DNA from: Tannerellaceae bacterium
GTDB taxonomy: Bacteria > Bacteroidota > Bacteroidia > Bacteroidales > Tannerellaceae
Reading direction: 5' to 3'
Assembly: GCA_031276545.1 (NCBI GenBank)
Contig: JAISMW010000011.1
Coordinates: forward strand, 1-25,812
Length of the DNA: 25,812 bases
Shown: piece by piece, positions 14,627-23,600 of the stretch
Layout of the letters: each line of letters starts with the position of its first letter
Position numbering within the stretch: the first letter of the stretch is position 1
The notes under the pieces: generated by a model
Seen by the model: only the letters and a program-made list of their open reading frames with translations
Database searches by the model: none
What the model was told of the DNA's origin: nothing
Translations under genes and position numbers: made by a program

Positions 14627-17077
14627 TTAGAACTCGGATATCAGGGACATCCATTTCCCGGCCGACGATCCCCATACTTCTTTATAGGTGGCGGTGTTGA
14701 ACTGCGGCCAGTAGGGGGCGTCTTCGTTGAAGCGCGACTGCATCCCGACGGGAATCTCGCCTACCATTTCTCCCGGCAGGGCGCAGTACTGCTGGGCGTA
14801 ATTGCTGCCTTCGCCGTAGATGAGCGACTGTCCGAAGGGATTCTTTCCGACAATCCAGAACAGTTGCTGTTCGGCTATGTCGAGCAGTTCTTTGTCGCGG
14901 AGGTATTTGCCGCACAGAGCCGCCGCCTTTCCGGTGGCCAGGTGTACGGCGGCGTTGCCTTTGAAGGAAAACCATACGGGGAAGAAGCGCAGGTAATGCT
15001 CCCCGTCCAACGGTATGCCGTGGCGGAGCTGCTCGCGATAGTCGTCCGTCACATCCTCCTGCAGCCAGGTATGTATGGCGACAAAGTTGGCCGAATCCTT
15101 CACCTCGTCGATATGATAGACGCCGCTGGGCATCATGCCGTAGGGATGCACGTACTGCATGATATTTTTCAGGTATCCGGCATACAGGCGTATGGCGGCA
15201 TCCCAGCGCCTGAAGTCGGGATGCGAGGGCTGCGTTTCGCACAGGGCGGTGAGCGCCTGCATATAGACCTGGTCGCGCGACTGGTGGTTGTAATGCACGA
15301 TGGACTTCCTGTCGAGATCCCGGTAGAAGAATCCCCGCGTTTGGTTTGTATCGTTCAGCGGTTCGGTACGCTGGCAGTCGAGGGTGTAGCGTATATATTC
15401 GGCTGCCTTTCGGGCGTAGTAGGGATCCTGCGTGAGCTTGTAGAGCATTGAGGCCGCCCAGGAGACGGTGGCCATATACTGGCTTTGCGAAGCCATATAG
15501 GAATGTCCTCCCCGGTAGCGTTCGCCGTATCCGAGTTCTTCGAAGCGTTGGAGCGCGAAGGCAAAGTCTTCTTTGGCTATCTTGAGCAGGTGTTCCTTGA
15601 GCCTCGGGTCGCCGGCGGGGTCGATGCAGAGGGAGGCGTAGGCTTCGATGGCGGCGAAGGAGAAGTTTTCGAATCCTCCGTTGTGCACCCTCACCTGCCG
15701 TCTGCCGGCGTCGTCGAGGGTTCCGATAAAGCCGTCGGTCCAGAGGTTCGTGCCCCACGACTGCATACGGTATCCGTCGCCGAAGCGGGTTTTCAGGATG
15801 AAGTCAAGTCCCCAGAGGGCTTCTTCCTGAAGGCGGAGGTAGAGGTCGGTATTGTTCTTTTCCTTTGCCCGGCGGGCCATTTCGAAGAAGGCAAAGGCTA
15901 TTTCGCCCGTCTGCAGCGTTTGCTGCGACATATCGCCCGCATCGTGCCATCCGCCGTTTACGGTGAAGGCCTGTCCGCGGTGCTCGCCGTTGAGGTCGGT
16001 ATGACAACTGCCGTGCTTGCCCGGTACGGGGTATCCGCAGCGCTCGCAAAACATGAAGTTGAGCACGCGCCAGGCCGAGTCGTCCCATACGTTGCGATCA
16101 ATATAGAAAGGTTGGGAGTTGACGCCTCCGGAGCGGATGAAGTAGCGTCCTTCCTGTGTGAAGTCGGAGAAGGAGGCCGTCCCGAAGCTTCCGATGGCTG
16201 TCTTTTCCTGCCTGACGGCGCCTTCGTACACCGTCTGGCCGGTGGTATAGTCCACGAGCTGGAATTTCCCCTGATGTCCGTCCACGTTCACGATAGCCGA
16301 TTTCTCGCTTTCCGTCCTGTATCCGGTGGTGGAGTGAATGATCCGTCCGGGAGCCGGCTGCCATCCGCTCACCACTTCGGGGTCTTCTACGGTCTGGAGT
16401 TCCACGGCGTCGATGTCGTACTGCAGGAAGTCGCCCATGGTTTCTTCCTTGCCGAATATTTCAATCGCAAAGAGGAGTTTGCTCACTTTGTCGCGCGCCA
16501 GTTCCGACATTTCCACAAAGCACTGATTCCACTGATGGTTGACGAGGTTTATTTCGTGGTATCCTTCCCGTCCGTATTTGTCGGGCACTTTTATTTTGCC
16601 GTCGTTCTCCACATAGAGATTGAGGTAGATGCTGCGCGCCCCTTCGCAGTCGGGGTAGATGTAGAACATGATGCGGTTGTATTTCTCCCAGTTGGCGCCC
16701 CCCACGTCGAAGCCTGCCATGGAGGTACCCAGTCCGAGTCCCCAGGAGGGAAATTCCGAAGCGGTGACCGGCGCTGTGAGGCGCAGGCTGTGCGCGCCCG
16801 ATATGCTTCTTTGGCCGGTCTGCTCCATGGCTCCTATGCCCCGGTGAGACCATCGCTTCATGTCTTCCATATCGCAGAGCATTTCCTGGCGGAGTACTTT
16901 CTTGGTCAGTCCGAAGGTCTCGAACGATTTGCTGTAATCCAGCGGCAGCGGGCTGTGCACAAATCCGGTCCGGCGGACGTCGTTTCTCAGTTTTTCGTCT
17001 ACCTGTGCTTTGGGCAGGCAGCAGCAGATACAAAGGAGCAGGATGACGCCTGCCGTTTTTTTGCATGTTTGTTTCAT
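14627..17077 (-). CDS. Glycoside hydrolase family 9-type enzyme with N-terminal domains
   Basis: The 816-residue protein is exported (hydrophobic N-terminus MKQTCKKTAGVILLLCICCC..). Residues about 60-235 look like a jelly-roll carbohydrate-binding-type domain, 245-330 an Ig-like domain as in CelD-type GH9 proteins (REDGRYFIRSGG-like RYFIRSGGVNSQPFYID), and 335-810 the (alpha/alpha)6 catalytic barrel. GGWHDAGD at 375-382 supplies the paired Asp residues (379 and 382) that activate water. A Glu in the C-terminal segment FNTATYKEVWG is the probable acid. GH9 contains endoglucanases but also exo-glucosaminidases, so cellulose should not be assumed. It sits 18 bp after the GH20-like gene and 18 bp before the acetyltransferase gene. 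Confidence 0.88.
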   Translation of the reverse strand: MKQTCKKTAGVILLLCICCCLPKAQVDEKLRNDVRRTGFVHSPLPLDYSKSFETFGLTKKVLRQEMLCDMEDMKRWSHRGIGAMEQTGQRSISGAHSLRLTAPVTASEFPSWGLGLGTSMAGFDVGGANWEKYNRIMFYIYPDCEGARSIYLNLYVENDGKIKVPDKYGREGYHEINLVNHQWNQCFVEMSELARDKVSKLLFAIEIFGKEETMGDFLQYDIDAVELQTVEDPEVVSGWQPAPGRIIHSTTGYRTESEKSAIVNVDGHQGKFQLVDYTTGQTVYEGAVRQEKTAIGSFGTASFSDFTQEGRYFIRSGGVNSQPFYIDRNVWDDSAWRVLNFMFCERCGYPVPGKHGSCHTDLNGEHRGQAFTVNGGWHDAGDMSQQTLQTGEIAFAFFEMARRAKEKNNTDLYLRLQEEALWGLDFILKTRFGDGYRMQSWGTNLWTDGFIGTLDDAGRRQVRVHNGGFENFSFAAIEAYASLCIDPAGDPRLKEHLLKIAKEDFAFALQRFEELGYGERYRGGHSYMASQSQYMATVSWAASMLYKLTQDPYYARKAAEYIRYTLDCQRTEPLNDTNQTRGFFYRDLDRKSIVHYNHQSRDQVYMQALTALCETQPSHPDFRRWDAAIRLYAGYLKNIMQYVHPYGMMPSGVYHIDEVKDSANFVAIHTWLQEDVTDDYREQLRHGIPLDGEHYLRFFPVWFSFKGNAAVHLATGKAAALCGKYLRDKELLDIAEQQLFWIVGKNPFGQSLIYGEGSNYAQQYCALPGEMVGEIPVGMQSRFNEDAPYWPQFNTATYKEVWGSSAGKWMSLISEF

Positions 17078-17095
17078 GGTATACGTTGTGTTTAT

Positions 17096-18196
17096 TTAAA
17101 GCTCTTTGTAGGCCTCCATCAATTTCTTCAAGGTAACGGCATCGGATGCGGCCTGGCCGCCGGCTTCAGGGTTGTAGTAGTTTTTCAGGAACCCGTCGGC
17201 CCCCGACCATACCGTTTCGATGACGCCCTGGAAATGCGCCTTCATCTGCGGCGTAGCGCTTATGCGGTAGTGCACCATATCCTCCAGTTGCGCGATCGCC
17301 ACTTTGGGATTGCGCCAGGGGCAGGTGGCCACGTCGAAACCCTTCATGGCGAAATAGACGGCCGTCGGGTCGGGGCGTTCATAATGCCAGTCGCAGATAA
17401 AGACGTCTTTCGGGATCAGGTCTATGGCCCGATGCGTATGGTTCATGCTGGCTTCCCAGGCTCCGATCCCGGTGGTTTTGCCGTCTATCAGGCGGTCGCC
17501 CCAGATCATCAGTCTTTTTCCCGTCTGGGCGAGGTGATTTCTGATGGCGGTTACTTCGCCGGCAAAGAGTTCCGCTTTGTCTCGTCCGCTGCAGCGCGGG
17601 CAACGGTCGTCTCCGATGTAAAACACTTCGTCCATCCCGGCGTGAAACAGGTCGGTTTCGAAGGCGGCGGTCAGTTCGTCCACCAGCGAGAAGACCACCT
17701 GATGCACCTCCGGATGCAGCGGACAGTAGCTCTTGCAGTACAGTCCGTCGGGATTAGGCCATCCGGTATAGTTTTCGGTATGCACATGCGGCGTCTCGTC
17801 AAATTCGGGATATTCGCGCAGCAGGGCGTAGGTAGTCTTCGCCCAGGACTGATGTCCGAGCAGATTGATTTGCGGAGCGATGCGTATGCCATGCTTTCTG
17901 CATACGGCGGTGATGCGCTTCACATCGGCCGGCTTCAGCGGATTGGGATCCTGCAGCTCCGGATGCCCCGTGTAGCTGTAATTCCAGTCCACGCGCAGGA
18001 TAAGCAGATTGAAGTGCGCCGGCGCCAGCTCTTCTTCAATGAACTTAATAAACAACGGCAATCCCTGCACCGAAGGAGCGGCAATAGCCAGTCCCCGCAC
18101 GGGAATCACCGAATCGAGCCTGTTGGCCTCCGTCTGCGCAAAAGAAGGCATGACGGCAAGGCAAAGAAAAATCAAAGAAAAAATAATAGGTTTCAT
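17096..18196 (-). CDS. GH20-like beta-N-acetylhexosaminidase family protein
   Basis: A 366-residue protein with a signal peptide (MKPIIFSLIFLCLAVMPSFA). It has a TIM barrel of the GH20 kind: LLILRVDWNYSYTG, GIRIAPQINLLGH, and the Asp189-Glu190 pair in FHAGMDEVF, which matches the GH20 catalytic pair (GxDE). It lacks the usual N-terminal GH20b domain, so it is shorter than classical hexosaminidases. A CPRC pair at about 199-202 may bind a metal or form a disulfide. The frame is open upstream to 18418, but the signal peptide fixes the start at 18196, and a TACATTTG element lies 55 bp upstream. It is the first enzyme gene after the repeat array. Activity on beta-linked N-acetylhexosamine is the likely but untested role. 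Confidence 0.83.
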   Translation of the reverse strand: MKPIIFSLIFLCLAVMPSFAQTEANRLDSVIPVRGLAIAAPSVQGLPLFIKFIEEELAPAHFNLLILRVDWNYSYTGHPELQDPNPLKPADVKRITAVCRKHGIRIAPQINLLGHQSWAKTTYALLREYPEFDETPHVHTENYTGWPNPDGLYCKSYCPLHPEVHQVVFSLVDELTAAFETDLFHAGMDEVFYIGDDRCPRCSGRDKAELFAGEVTAIRNHLAQTGKRLMIWGDRLIDGKTTGIGAWEASMNHTHRAIDLIPKDVFICDWHYERPDPTAVYFAMKGFDVATCPWRNPKVAIAQLEDMVHYRISATPQMKAHFQGVIETVWSGADGFLKNYYNPEAGGQAASDAVTLKKLMEAYKEL

Positions 18197-18250
18197 ACAG
18201 TAAAAGTATTTAGTGAAGCCCTTACAGCCCTTCGTGACCTGTTCGGACTC

Positions 18251-18258
18251 CAAATGTA
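18251..18258 (-). promoter_or_regulatory. Candidate internal promoter of the enzyme operon
   Basis: The minus strand reads TACATTTG, an exact TAnnTTTG -7 element. Transcription would start near 18244, about 48 nt before the GH20-like ATG at 18196. No TTTG -33 is at the right distance. If real, it separates the four enzyme genes from susCD and places the repeat array upstream of a promoter. Confidence 0.35.
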
Positions 18259-18430
18259 CGTTATTATTGTCGGATTGTCTGTCGCCATATTCATTGCGGA
18301 ACGGTTCGTGTACAGAAGATGTATACGCATCTCTCTCCGGCAAAGAAATTCTCAAGAGGATTGGCTCTGTCGATATTTTCAGGAAGAAAAACTGCCTGTA
18401 GAGCGGCTCCTTCACCATTTTGACGAAGGC

Positions 18431-19034
18431 GATCCACTAGTGGATCGGAGCAGAAATATTTTTTTTGAAGGCGAGCCACTAGTGGATCGGGGCGAAAATA
18501 TTTTTTTTGAAGGCGATCCACTAGTGGATCGGAGCAAAAATATTTTTTTTGAAGGCGATCCACTAGTGGATCGGGGCAAAAATATTTTTTTTGAAGGCGA
18601 TCCACTAGTGGATCGGGGCAAAAATAATTTTTTTGAAGGTGATCCACTAGTGGATCGGGGCAAAAATAATTTTTTTGGAGGCGATCCACTAGTGGATCGG
18701 GGCAAAAATATTTTTTTTGGAGGTGATCCACTAGTGGATCGGGGCAAAAATAATTTTTTTGGAAGCGATCCACTAGTGGATCGGGGCAAAAATATTTTTT
18801 TTGGAGGCGATCCACTAGTGGATCGGGGCAAAAATAATTTTTTTGAAGGCGATCCACTAGTGGATCGGAGCAAAAATATTTTTTTTTGAGGCGATCCACT
18901 AGTGGATCGGAGCAGAAATATTTTTTTTGAAGGCGATCCACTAGTGGATCGGAGCAGAAATATTTTTTTTGGAAGCGATCCACTAGTGGATCGCTTCCGT
19001 CAAAACTTCCGGAAAACCGATCCACCAGTGGATC
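18431..19034. repeat. Tandem array of fifteen palindromes at exact 42-bp period
   Basis: The core GATCCACTAGTGGATC starts at 18431, 18473 (one mismatch, GAGCC), then every 42 bp to 18977, and ends with a variant (CCACCAGT) at 19019-19034. In most copies it extends to CGATCCACTAGTGGATCG. Spacers read GGGGCAAAAATAT, a T-run, then GAAGGC, with variants TAATTTTTTT and GGAGCAGAAAT. The first and last copies share GGAGCAGAAAT while the middle ones carry GGGGCAAAAAT. In the last spacer the A/T tract is lost, yet the 42-bp register is kept. 42 is a multiple of three, so both strands stay open; the palindrome reads DPLVDR on both. The 18197-19083 interval holds nothing else except the candidate promoter. 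Confidence 0.97.
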
Positions 19035-19083
19035 AGCCTGGCTGTATAAGCCTGTCGGCGTCATAGCGGAAGTGTTCCTTCGA

Positions 19084-20661
19084 TTAAAAATTCGGTTTGT
19101 CCACGTCCCAGAACAGACGGGTGGCGCCGGTATCCGGCCCTCCCAGCAGTTCGACGGCTTTGAGGTAGCCTTCCGGATTGTTGCGCTGTTCGCTCAGGGT
19201 ATAAGTCAGACGGCGCACGCCCAGTTCGGTAGAGATCGCTCCCTGGCTGTCGTTTTTCAGAACGGGGAACAGCTTCGGATAACCGGTTCGTCGCCATTCG
19301 GCCCAGGCATTCATCCCTTCGGGGAATCCGGCTATCCACTTCTGGGTGATGATTTTCTCCAGACGCTCTTCGTCGCTCCCGGCCTCCTCCCATTTGGGAG
19401 AGACCTTGCTGACGGCCGGCGAATCGAAATCGTCCCTGAGCGGGTCGTCCCAGTCATTGGGGAGATTAGACCGACCGGCATAATCGCCGACCGCTACGCC
19501 CCATTGCGCAAACGAGGCGTCGATACCTTCTTCGTAGAAGGTTTTCGCATCTCCCCCATTGGTATCCCATCCCCTTAATGCGGCTTCAGCCAGCAGGAAG
19601 TACGCTTCTGCTGCCGGCACGATGACGGCAGGAGCTTCCGCCGTTACGTTGATACGCGAGATGACAGCCTTGTAGGAATCGGCCAGGTCGGCCAGGTCGG
19701 GGAGGCCTGTACGTACACCTGCTATTTGCCTGTCGCCGTTCGGCAGACCGAACCTGTCCAGCCGTGCATCGCCATACCCCGTAAGGATAGACTGGATGTT
19801 TGCACTGATAAAGATATCCTGATATTCGATGGAGCACGTATACAGCGGATGCTTCCATCCGAATCCGCTGATGATGAAGCTCTCTCCCTTTTCCAGTAAT
19901 CCCCGCGGGGCCCGGATGGCCGCTTCGCCTTCCGCACGCGCCCAGGCCGCATCGTATTTCACGGTGCGCATAGCCAGACGCAAACGCAGAGTGTTGCCCA
20001 GCTTTGTCCATTTGACGAGGTCGCCTCCGTAGGCCATATCGAAATTGGTGAAGGACGGAGCCTCTTTGTCCGCATACTCGCTGAGCGTACGGACGGCCTG
20101 ATCGAGTTCGGAGAAGAACAGTTTGTAGGCATCCTGCGCGGAGTCGTATTCGCCCCCCAGGAGGCTTTCTCCGTATTTCGAATAGATAACCGGTCCGTAC
20201 TGGTCGCAGATGCGCGACATGGCCAGCACGCGCAGGATGGTATTGATGGCGTCGTAGTGCGCATAGACGCCGCCCTGTTCAGCGCATTTTTCCCTCACCT
20301 TTATCTGGTTGCTCATCACGCTGCTGTAGGTATATTCCCAGCAGGCGTCGTTCCAACTGTTGAGCAGAAAATACGTCTGGTTGTTAATTCCTCCGGCAAA
20401 GTTGGTGGGCGTAGCCATATAACCCGACCAGATGTCGGCATTGAGGTTCTGGAACAACTGGTAGTCCCAGCCGCCCCTGTTGTAGTAAATGGATTGCTGT
20501 ATGGTGGGGAAGTGCATCCCGATCAGGTTGTTGTCCTGCGTAAGTTCCCGGTCGGATACGCCGAACGGGTTGGTGTTCATTTCTTCAAAGCCGTCCGTAC
20601 AGGAGGCGAGTATACATCCGCAGGTCAGAAGTACTGCGGCATATTTCATTACATTTTTCAT
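19084..20661 (-). CDS. susD: SusD/RagB-family surface glycan-binding lipoprotein
   Basis: A 525-residue lipoprotein (lipobox ILASC, Cys21) of the SusD/RagB family, closest in look to the SusD-like_2 group. After the Cys comes DGFEEMNTNPFGV, a typical start. TPR-like helices follow, with LRVLAMSRICDQYGPVIYS, the usual helix containing DxYGPVP-like residues, WTKLGNTLRLRLAMR, and a C-terminal EKIITQKWIAGFPEGMNAWAEWRRTGYPKLFP block that is diagnostic. It sits on the outer-membrane surface as the lid of the SusC channel and binds the glycan. It begins 30 bp after susC ends, in one operon. The repeat array begins about 50 bp after its stop. The gene symbol denotes the family; the substrate is unknown. 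Confidence 0.93.
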   Translation of the reverse strand: MKNVMKYAAVLLTCGCILASCTDGFEEMNTNPFGVSDRELTQDNNLIGMHFPTIQQSIYYNRGGWDYQLFQNLNADIWSGYMATPTNFAGGINNQTYFLLNSWNDACWEYTYSSVMSNQIKVREKCAEQGGVYAHYDAINTILRVLAMSRICDQYGPVIYSKYGESLLGGEYDSAQDAYKLFFSELDQAVRTLSEYADKEAPSFTNFDMAYGGDLVKWTKLGNTLRLRLAMRTVKYDAAWARAEGEAAIRAPRGLLEKGESFIISGFGWKHPLYTCSIEYQDIFISANIQSILTGYGDARLDRFGLPNGDRQIAGVRTGLPDLADLADSYKAVISRINVTAEAPAVIVPAAEAYFLLAEAALRGWDTNGGDAKTFYEEGIDASFAQWGVAVGDYAGRSNLPNDWDDPLRDDFDSPAVSKVSPKWEEAGSDEERLEKIITQKWIAGFPEGMNAWAEWRRTGYPKLFPVLKNDSQGAISTELGVRRLTYTLSEQRNNPEGYLKAVELLGGPDTGATRLFWDVDKPNF

Positions 20662-20691
20662 ACGGATAAAATTTAAATGTACCGGGTGGAA

Positions 20692-23600
20692 TTAGAAATT
20701 AATTTTCAGATTAAAGCCGAGAGAGCGGGAGGCGGGCAATCCGAATACGTCTACCCCCTGCAGCCCGTTATCCACGGAGAGTGTCCCGTCCGGATCGTAG
20801 GGTGCACGGTTCAGGATGAAGAAGACATTGCGGGCAATCAGCGACAGGTCGATGCCCTTTACGACGGCCAGGCGCCTCACCAGTTCGCGCGGCAGGGAGT
20901 AGCCCACGGAGAGTTCGCGCAGACGGATATGTGTGGCGTCGTATACGTAATGTTCGGTGATTCCGTCGCGCCCGCCTACGATACCGTAGAATCTTTCCAC
21001 GTTCTCTATTGTTTTACCGTCGAACGGTACACCCCCGCGGAGGCGTTCGTCTCCCGATCGCTTGCTGACGCCGTATTTATCCAGATCGGCCTCGGTGAGC
21101 GAGAGTACGTCGCCTCCGAAGCGCCCGTCAACCAGGAAGTAGAGCGAGACACCTTTATATGTGAACGTATTCTGCCATCCGAGGTTGAAGTCGGGCGCCG
21201 TATTGCCGATTTTCTTATAGTCGGACTTGTCGGGGAGGGGTATCCCTTCGGCGTCGTACTGTATGTTGCCCTGTTCGTCGCGCTGGAACATGCGTCCGTA
21301 GAAGTCGCCGAACGAGCCGCCCACTTCGAGCCGCATATCGTAGCTGTTGGAGCCTCCGCCGCCGAAGTTGAAGCGGTCAAGGCCTTCGGCCAGCTCGATG
21401 ACTTTGTTCCGGTTGTGCGAATAGTTGACCGACGTTTTCCACCGGAAGTCGCCTGTCCAGACGGGCGAACCTCCGAGGACGATTTCTACTCCCCGGTTCT
21501 GAATATTCCCTGCGTTGACATAGTAGGTGGTATACTTGGAACCCGACGGAGCGGAGAGGGAGAACAGTTGGTTGCGGGTATTCGTTTGGTAGTAGGTCAG
21601 GTCTATCTCCAGGCGGTTGCCGAAGAGTCGCCATTCGGTACCGGTTTCGACGGAGGTGGTCATTTCGGGCTGAAGTTCGCTGAACGGCTCGGAGGTATTG
21701 AAGTTGATCACGCCGGCGCGTCCCACGCTGTTGAGCGGATTGCTGCGATAGCGCGGCAGTCCGTTCCCCACTTTCGACCAGGCTCCCCGAATCTTGCCGA
21801 GGTTAATCCATTCGGGCATCCGGAAGGTTTCGTTCGCAATCCAGTTCAGCCCTACGGAAGGATAGAAGAATCCTTTGTTCAGGTAGTCGGTAAAGGCGAG
21901 GGTAGACGTCCAGTCGTTGCGGGCTGTGACGTCGAGAAACAGCCGGTCGCGGAATCCCAACTGCCCGGCAAAGAACACCGCCTGCTCCTGTCCGTGGTAT
22001 TTGCCCATCGAGTTGGATCCGGCATTGAGATTGATGTTGTTTATGGAGAAAATATTCGGATTGTACAGTCCTGCCGGATAAGAATCGACTCCCATGGATT
22101 TGCCCGAATAGTCTTTTATGCTGGCGCCTAAGGAAGCATTGACGGTAAAATCGCCAAACTGCTGCTGATACGTCAGCATCACGTCTCCATACAGTGTCAG
22201 GCTGTTTGATTCGTCCGCGATGTAGCGCCCGTTGTTGCCTCCGGTCAGGGCGGGATCCGAGCCGGCGAACATCTTCATTTCGTAGTTGCCGGCAGAAAAA
22301 TCGGCATTCCCGCGGGCAGTTACCGACAGTCGGTCGCTGAACCTGAAGGAGAGGTTCAGGTTGGCCAGCGTGCGGTAGCGGTCGTCCACGTTGGGGGTTT
22401 TATGGATAATCCAGTAGGGGTTTTGCTCCCATCCTCCGCTTATTCCAGTGTACCAGTTCTGCAGGTAGAGGTTTCTGCCCCCGTCGAGGTACTGATAGTT
22501 CTCCTTATAGTATTCGAAGGTAGGGTCGAACGTATAGGCCGCACCGGGAGAGTCAGCCACGCGTCCGCCTCTGGGGAAGTGATAGAGACCGACCAGGGGG
22601 TTCAGGTAGTAGCCTCCCGGCGAGGGGCGGTTCTTTCCCTGCTGGTACATCAGATTGATATTGGCGTCCACCGTCAGCTTCCCGTCAAAGAAATTTGCCG
22701 TTTCGCGGAAGTTCAGATTGTGCTTGTTCAGCTCGCTGAGTTCTATCACTCCCTTCCCGTAGGTGTTTGCATACGAGAAATAGCTCTGCATAGCCTCCGA
22801 CCCGGAACTCAGGGTGAGGGAATTGATGGTGGTCAGTCCGGTACGGAAGAAGTCGCTCACGTAGTCGCGGGGGGTCTCGTCGGACAGTCTGTCTCCCCAA
22901 CTGCTGCTGACGCCTCCGTAGCTGTTCTGAAACTTCGGGATACCGTATGTGGCCGACTCCCAGGTGGTGTTGGAGCTGAACGAAATGTCCGTACGCCCGG
23001 CCTTTCCCCTCTTTGTACTGATTACGACCACGCCGTTGGCGGCAGACGTACCGTAGAGTGCAGCGGCGGCAGGGCCTTTCAGAATGTTGATGCTTTCGAT
23101 GTCGTCCGGATTGAGGTCGGAAATACCGTCGCCGGCATCGCGGTTGCCGGCATCGTTGTTCCCTCCAATTGTAGTGACTACGGAACTGTTCGATCCACTG
23201 TTGACCGGTACGCCGTCGATCACATACAGCGGCTGGTTGCTGCCGTTCACCGATCGGCTTCCGCGGATCACCACCTTGACGGAACCGCCCAGACCCGACG
23301 AACTGCGGTTGATCTGCACACCGGCCGTTTTCCCGGCCAGCGAGTTGATCATATTGGGGTCTTTGGCGCGGGTGAGTTCTTCGCCCCCTACCACCTGTGT
23401 AGAATAAGTGAGCGATTTCTCCTTCCGGACAATCCCCAGAGCTGTGACCACCACTTCGTCGAGCAGCTTGGAATCTTCCACCATCGTGACGTGAAGAATA
23501 CGCCTGCTTCCTGCCGCCTTTTCGACAGGGATGTAGCCCAGGAACGAAAAGACAAGCACGGCGTTGTGGTCGGGAACCGAAATACTGTAGTGTCCGTCCG

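Noticed and set aside
13478..15451. Plus-strand open frame of 657 codons
   Set aside because: Antisense to the acetyltransferase and GH9 genes; the composition is that of a shadow frame in GC-rich codons.
15485..18889. Very long plus-strand open frame (1134 codons) running through the enzyme genes and into the repeat array
   Set aside because: It is antisense to the GH9 and GH20-like genes, which have clear domains, and its last part is only the repeat unit. No family features are seen.
18431..19034. CRISPR array
   Set aside because: The spacers are repeated with only small differences, the unit is too regular at 42 bp, and no cas gene is near.
18431..19034. Cloning-vector polylinker (GATCCACTAGT resembles a BamHI-SpeI site series)
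   Set aside because: The sites are CGATCC rather than GGATCC, form a regular 42-bp array and lie in a normal locus; no vector sequence is present.
18431..19034. Series of intrinsic terminators
   Set aside because: Each palindrome lacks a T-run directly after the stem on either strand; the tract after it begins with GGGGCAAAAA on plus and GCCTTCAAAA on minus.
18291..19064. Minus-strand repeat protein (14-residue DPLVDR repeats)
   Set aside because: The frame is a by-product of the 42-bp unit; it has no signal peptide, no coherent start and an equal frame on the other strand.
20677..22131. 484-codon plus-strand frame, and the 536-codon frame at 22402-24012
   Set aside because: Both lie antisense to susC, whose domains are complete.
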